This document shows positions 6,898 to 8,849 of a stretch of DNA of 8,849 nt, one piece after another. Positions within the stretch are counted from its first letter, which is position 1. Each line of letters starts with the position of its first letter. The DNA comes from Patescibacteria group bacterium. Lineage in GTDB: Bacteria; Patescibacteriota; Gracilibacteria; UBA1369; PNNO01. The stretch lies in NCBI GenBank assembly GCA_018821175.1, contig JAHJMX010000081.1:1-8849 (forward strand), read 5' to 3'. A model generated the notes under the pieces. That model was not told where the DNA came from, ran no database searches, and saw nothing but the letters and a program-made list of their open reading frames with translations. The position numbers and the translations under genes are program-made.

Positions 6898-7575
6898 TTA
6901 TTTATTGTTCGACATTAATCTCAAAATAAAAATGAATAAATTGAAGATATCCAAATAAATATGCATTGCAGCTTGAACATATTGATCTTCCGGGAATGTT
7001 TTTAATCTATTGAAATCATAAATTGTATAAGCTCCAAAAACAATCACACCAATACTCGAATAAACCATCTCAAATGTGCTCCCCCAAGGGATAAAAATCC
7101 CAACGATTTGAACAAGAACAAGTCCAAGCAAAGATACAAAAAGGAATCCTCCCCAACTTGCTAGCGATTTTTCAGATTTCCACCCGATCAAACCAGCTGC
7201 AGTAAATGTAAGAAATGTCGCAAGAAGCGCTTTGATAATAATTCCAATCCCACCAGTCAAGGCAACGTAAAGTAAAAGTGGTGTAATCGAAATCCCTGTC
7301 AAAACTGCAAAAAGTGCAAAAACGAAGAAATTCATAGGCTCTTTTTTGCTCCAAAGCCCCGATGTCAGAATAAGTGCAATTTCACCAATAAAAACAAGCC
7401 ACATCAACCCAGGGGTAGCGACGAAAAATTCAATCAAATAACTAAAACTCACCCAAACCCCAAAAAGTGATGCCATGATCGCAAGACCAAAAAACATCAT
7501 TACCTTACCAAAAAAAGTCGTGCTATATGTATCTGATCGATGCATTTCATTTATGCCCATTTTTGGATATTCCAT
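6898..7575 (-). CDS. Bax inhibitor-1 / YccA-YetJ family membrane protein
   Basis: An integral membrane protein of 225 residues with about seven hydrophobic segments (roughly 23-45, 50-73, 82-105, 108-131, 140-163, 168-187, 203-221). Family marks are FVFALFAVLTGISITPLL (84-101), VIVFGAYTIYDFNRLK (177-192) and the last-helix motif MHIYLDIFNLFIFILRL (204-220). D187 and D209 correspond by position to the aspartate pair that forms the pH-sensing latch in the Bacillus YetJ calcium-leak channel, so a proton- or calcium-linked membrane role is plausible but not shown here. The N-terminal 20 residues are polar with no signal peptide. It is the first gene of the minus-strand row and is transcribed divergently from the ftsA-like gene. 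Its location directly ahead of ribosome genes is unexpected. The start at 7575 is preceded by a nearly pure A/T leader without Shine-Dalgarno. Confidence 0.93.
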   Translation of the reverse strand: MEYPKMGINEMHRSDTYSTTFFGKVMMFFGLAIMASLFGVWVSFSYLIEFFVATPGLMWLVFIGEIALILTSGLWSKKEPMNFFVFALFAVLTGISITPLLLYVALTGGIGIIIKALLATFLTFTAAGLIGWKSEKSLASWGGFLFVSLLGLVLVQIVGIFIPWGSTFEMVYSSIGVIVFGAYTIYDFNRLKTFPEDQYVQAAMHIYLDIFNLFIFILRLMSNNK

Positions 7576-7611
7576 ATATTATATTTTTAATGTTACAAAT
7601 AATGCGGGTGA

Positions 7612-7640
7612 ATTCTACTACAATGATACCAACCTAGCAA
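7612..7640 (-). promoter_or_regulatory. Predicted promoter for the BI-1/yceD/rpmF/nusB/rnc row
   Basis: On the minus strand TTGCTA (7640-7635, 4/6 to TTGACA) is followed after 17 bases by TAGAAT (7617-7612, 5/6 to TATAAT). Transcription would start near 7605, leaving a leader of about 30 nt before the ATG at 7575. The -35 box is weaker than in the opposite promoter. A TATAAT copy nearer the gene, ending two bases before the ATG, is too close to act as its -10. Confidence 0.45.
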
Positions 7641-7656
7641 CGCATGACGTAACTTC

Positions 7657-7685
7657 TTGACCATACCGCGCACTTTCTATAAAAT
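7657..7685 (+). promoter_or_regulatory. Predicted sigma-70-like promoter for the ftsA-like gene
   Basis: TTGACC (7657-7662, 5/6 to TTGACA) and TAAAAT (7680-7685, 5/6 to TATAAT) are separated by exactly 17 bases. The start site would be near 7692, giving a very short leader of about 20 nt before the ATG at 7712, again without a Shine-Dalgarno. It lies back-to-back with the predicted BI-1 promoter, their -35 boxes 16 bp apart. A protein bound there could affect both, but no operator repeat was recognised. Confidence 0.6.
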
Positions 7686-7711
7686 AGACAGGCTTTTCAT
7701 CTTCCTTTTAC

Positions 7712-8849
7712 ATGGGCATTTTCACACGAAAAACAAATGGAGGAGGTAATATTTACCTCGCGTTAGATATCGGTACAGAAGTCGTCAAGGCTTTGATTTG
7801 CCTTTCTGAAGGGACAAAAGGACGTATTATTGGTGTTGGGAAACATCGTCAAAGACTTGGTGATATGCAAAGTGGAGCTGTCACTGATATCGGAGGAGTT
7901 ATTCAAAATTGTCAAAAAGCGATAAAAGATGCGGAAAGAATGGCTGGTGTTTCAGCAGATCAAATGATCATGGGAATTGCAGGAGAACTTGTAAAAGGGG
8001 CAACAACAACATTATCTTATGCAAGACGTGAGCCAAGTACAAAAATTGACCTATCTGAACTTAAAAATATAGTCCACAAAATTCAATGGAAAGCCTTTGA
8101 TAAAGTAAGAAGTGATTTAGCGTTTGAAACTGGATATAACGAAATCGATGTTAAGCTTGTAAACGCAGCGATAGTTGACGTTCAAATTGATGGTTACAGA
8201 GTTTCAAATCCAATAGGATTCCAAGGAAAAGATGTTGATATAAGTATTTTCAATGCATTTGCTCCACTTGTTCACTTTGGAGCATTGCAAACAATTGCCG
8301 CAGAATTAAACAAAGAATTACTTGCAATTACAGCAGAACCATACGCTGTCGCAAGATGTCTTGGGAATGAAGATGGAAGTAATTTTGCTGGAATCTTTAT
8401 TGATATTGGAGGTGGAACGACCGACATCGCCATAGTTAGAAATGGTGGAGTTGAAGGAACAAAAATGTTTACACTAGGTGGTCGAACTTTCACAAAAAGA
8501 CTCGCTCAAAGTTTAAATATTTCATTTGAAGAAGCAGAATCTATCAAACTCGCGTATAGCGCTGATAAATTGGAAAAACAATCACATAAAATTATTCGGG
8601 AAGCAATGAAAAGCGACTGTGAGGTTTGGCTTTCTGGAATTGCATTAACGCTTGCAGAATTTGAAAATATAGACGTATTGCCTACCCACATTCTGCTATG
8701 TGGAGGTGGATCGCATTTACCAGAAATCAAAGAAGTGTTGGAAACTCGCGAATGGTTTCGCAAACTTCCATTCCCACGAATGCCACAAATCAGCTTTATT
8801 GAACCACGAATGGTGAGTAATATGTTAGATGAAACTAAAAGACTTAAAG
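7712..8849 (+). CDS. FtsA-like actin-fold ATPase with SHS2 domain, 3' end cut by the window
   Basis: A 379-residue open reading frame that runs off the window without a stop. It belongs to the FtsA/PilM/Hsp70-actin fold. The first phosphate motif is ALDIGTEVVKALI (17-29), the second is IDIGGGTTDIAI (230-241), and the adenosine motif is LLCGGGSHLPEI (328-339). Between them, the GEL (91-93), IDLSEL (112-117) and NPIGFQGKDVDI (166-177) stretches resemble the FtsA SHS2 (1C) subdomain, and LGGRTFTKRLAQSLNISFEEAE (255-276) matches FtsA. FtsA anchors FtsZ to the membrane in cell division. The region between the EAESIKLAYS helix and the adenosine motif is clearly shorter than in well-studied FtsA. 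The C-terminal membrane-binding helix, if any, would lie beyond the window. An in-frame TAG at 7685-7687 bounds the start, which has no Shine-Dalgarno. PilM-like or another division-linked paralogue is the alternative. Confidence 0.85.
   Translation, partial: MGIFTRKTNGGGNIYLALDIGTEVVKALICLSEGTKGRIIGVGKHRQRLGDMQSGAVTDIGGVIQNCQKAIKDAERMAGVSADQMIMGIAGELVKGATTTLSYARREPSTKIDLSELKNIVHKIQWKAFDKVRSDLAFETGYNEIDVKLVNAAIVDVQIDGYRVSNPIGFQGKDVDISIFNAFAPLVHFGALQTIAAELNKELLAITAEPYAVARCLGNEDGSNFAGIFIDIGGGTTDIAIVRNGGVEGTKMFTLGGRTFTKRLAQSLNISFEEAESIKLAYSADKLEKQSHKIIREAMKSDCEVWLSGIALTLAEFENIDVLPTHILLCGGGSHLPEIKEVLETREWFRKLPFPRMPQISFIEPRMVSNMLDETKRLK

Noticed and set aside
7578..7583. TATAAT (minus strand) next to the BI-1 ATG as a -10 box
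   Set aside because: It ends two bases before the start codon, so transcription would begin inside the coding region; the TAGAAT further upstream has a paired -35.
1..8849. CRISPR array, transposon, phage module, toxin-antitoxin pair or defence system
   Set aside because: No spaced repeats, terminal inverted repeats or recombinase motifs were found. All sizeable open frames are explained by housekeeping families or are shadows of them.

Overview
The window is an AT-rich, gene-dense bacterial chromosome segment of standard genetic code. It holds eleven protein-coding genes, two of them cut by the window edges. No rRNA, tRNA, CRISPR array, transposase or phage gene was seen, and no gap between genes exceeds about 140 bases. 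None of the ten visible start codons has a recognisable Shine-Dalgarno sequence; all are preceded by A/T-rich leaders. The fatty-acid genes that often sit between rpmF and rnc are absent, and ferredoxin-dependent pyruvate oxidation is present. Together these suggest an anaerobic bacterium with reduced lipid synthesis, most plausibly a Patescibacteria/CPR lineage such as Peregrinibacteria. That placement is inference, not proof. Two genes end in TGA and no gene contains an internal TGA, which argues against the UGA=Gly code of Gracilibacteria/Absconditabacteria.

Left part, plus strand (1-2860): the end of a ferredoxin-like delta subunit, then the alpha and beta subunits of a 2-oxoacid (pyruvate):ferredoxin oxidoreductase, then a dCMP-deaminase-like zinc protein only 20 bp downstream. 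This looks like one operon whose promoter lies outside the window. It converges on pepA across a 58-bp gap with a weak hairpin.

Middle and right part, minus strand (read from 7575 down to 2919): a seven-TM Bax-inhibitor-1 family protein, the DUF177/YceD protein, ribosomal protein L32, NusB, RNase III, a Nudix (Ap4A hydrolase-like) enzyme, and leucyl aminopeptidase. From BI-1 to Nudix the genes are 2-15 bp apart or overlapping, so they are probably one transcript devoted mainly to rRNA transcription, rRNA processing and ribosome supply. pepA is set off by 91 bp and appears to have its own promoter.

Right edge, plus strand (7712-8849): a divergently transcribed FtsA-like actin-fold ATPase, open at the window end. 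The 136-bp divergent region carries one convincing sigma-70-like promoter for the ftsA-like gene and one plausible promoter for the BI-1 operon, both with 17-bp spacers and short leaders.

Overall this is mostly housekeeping sequence. I found no clear new system. The most interesting points are the deaminase with a CAE instead of HAE zinc motif in the por operon, the SD-less starts, the rpmF-nusB-rnc join without fab genes, and the shortened FtsA-like protein.
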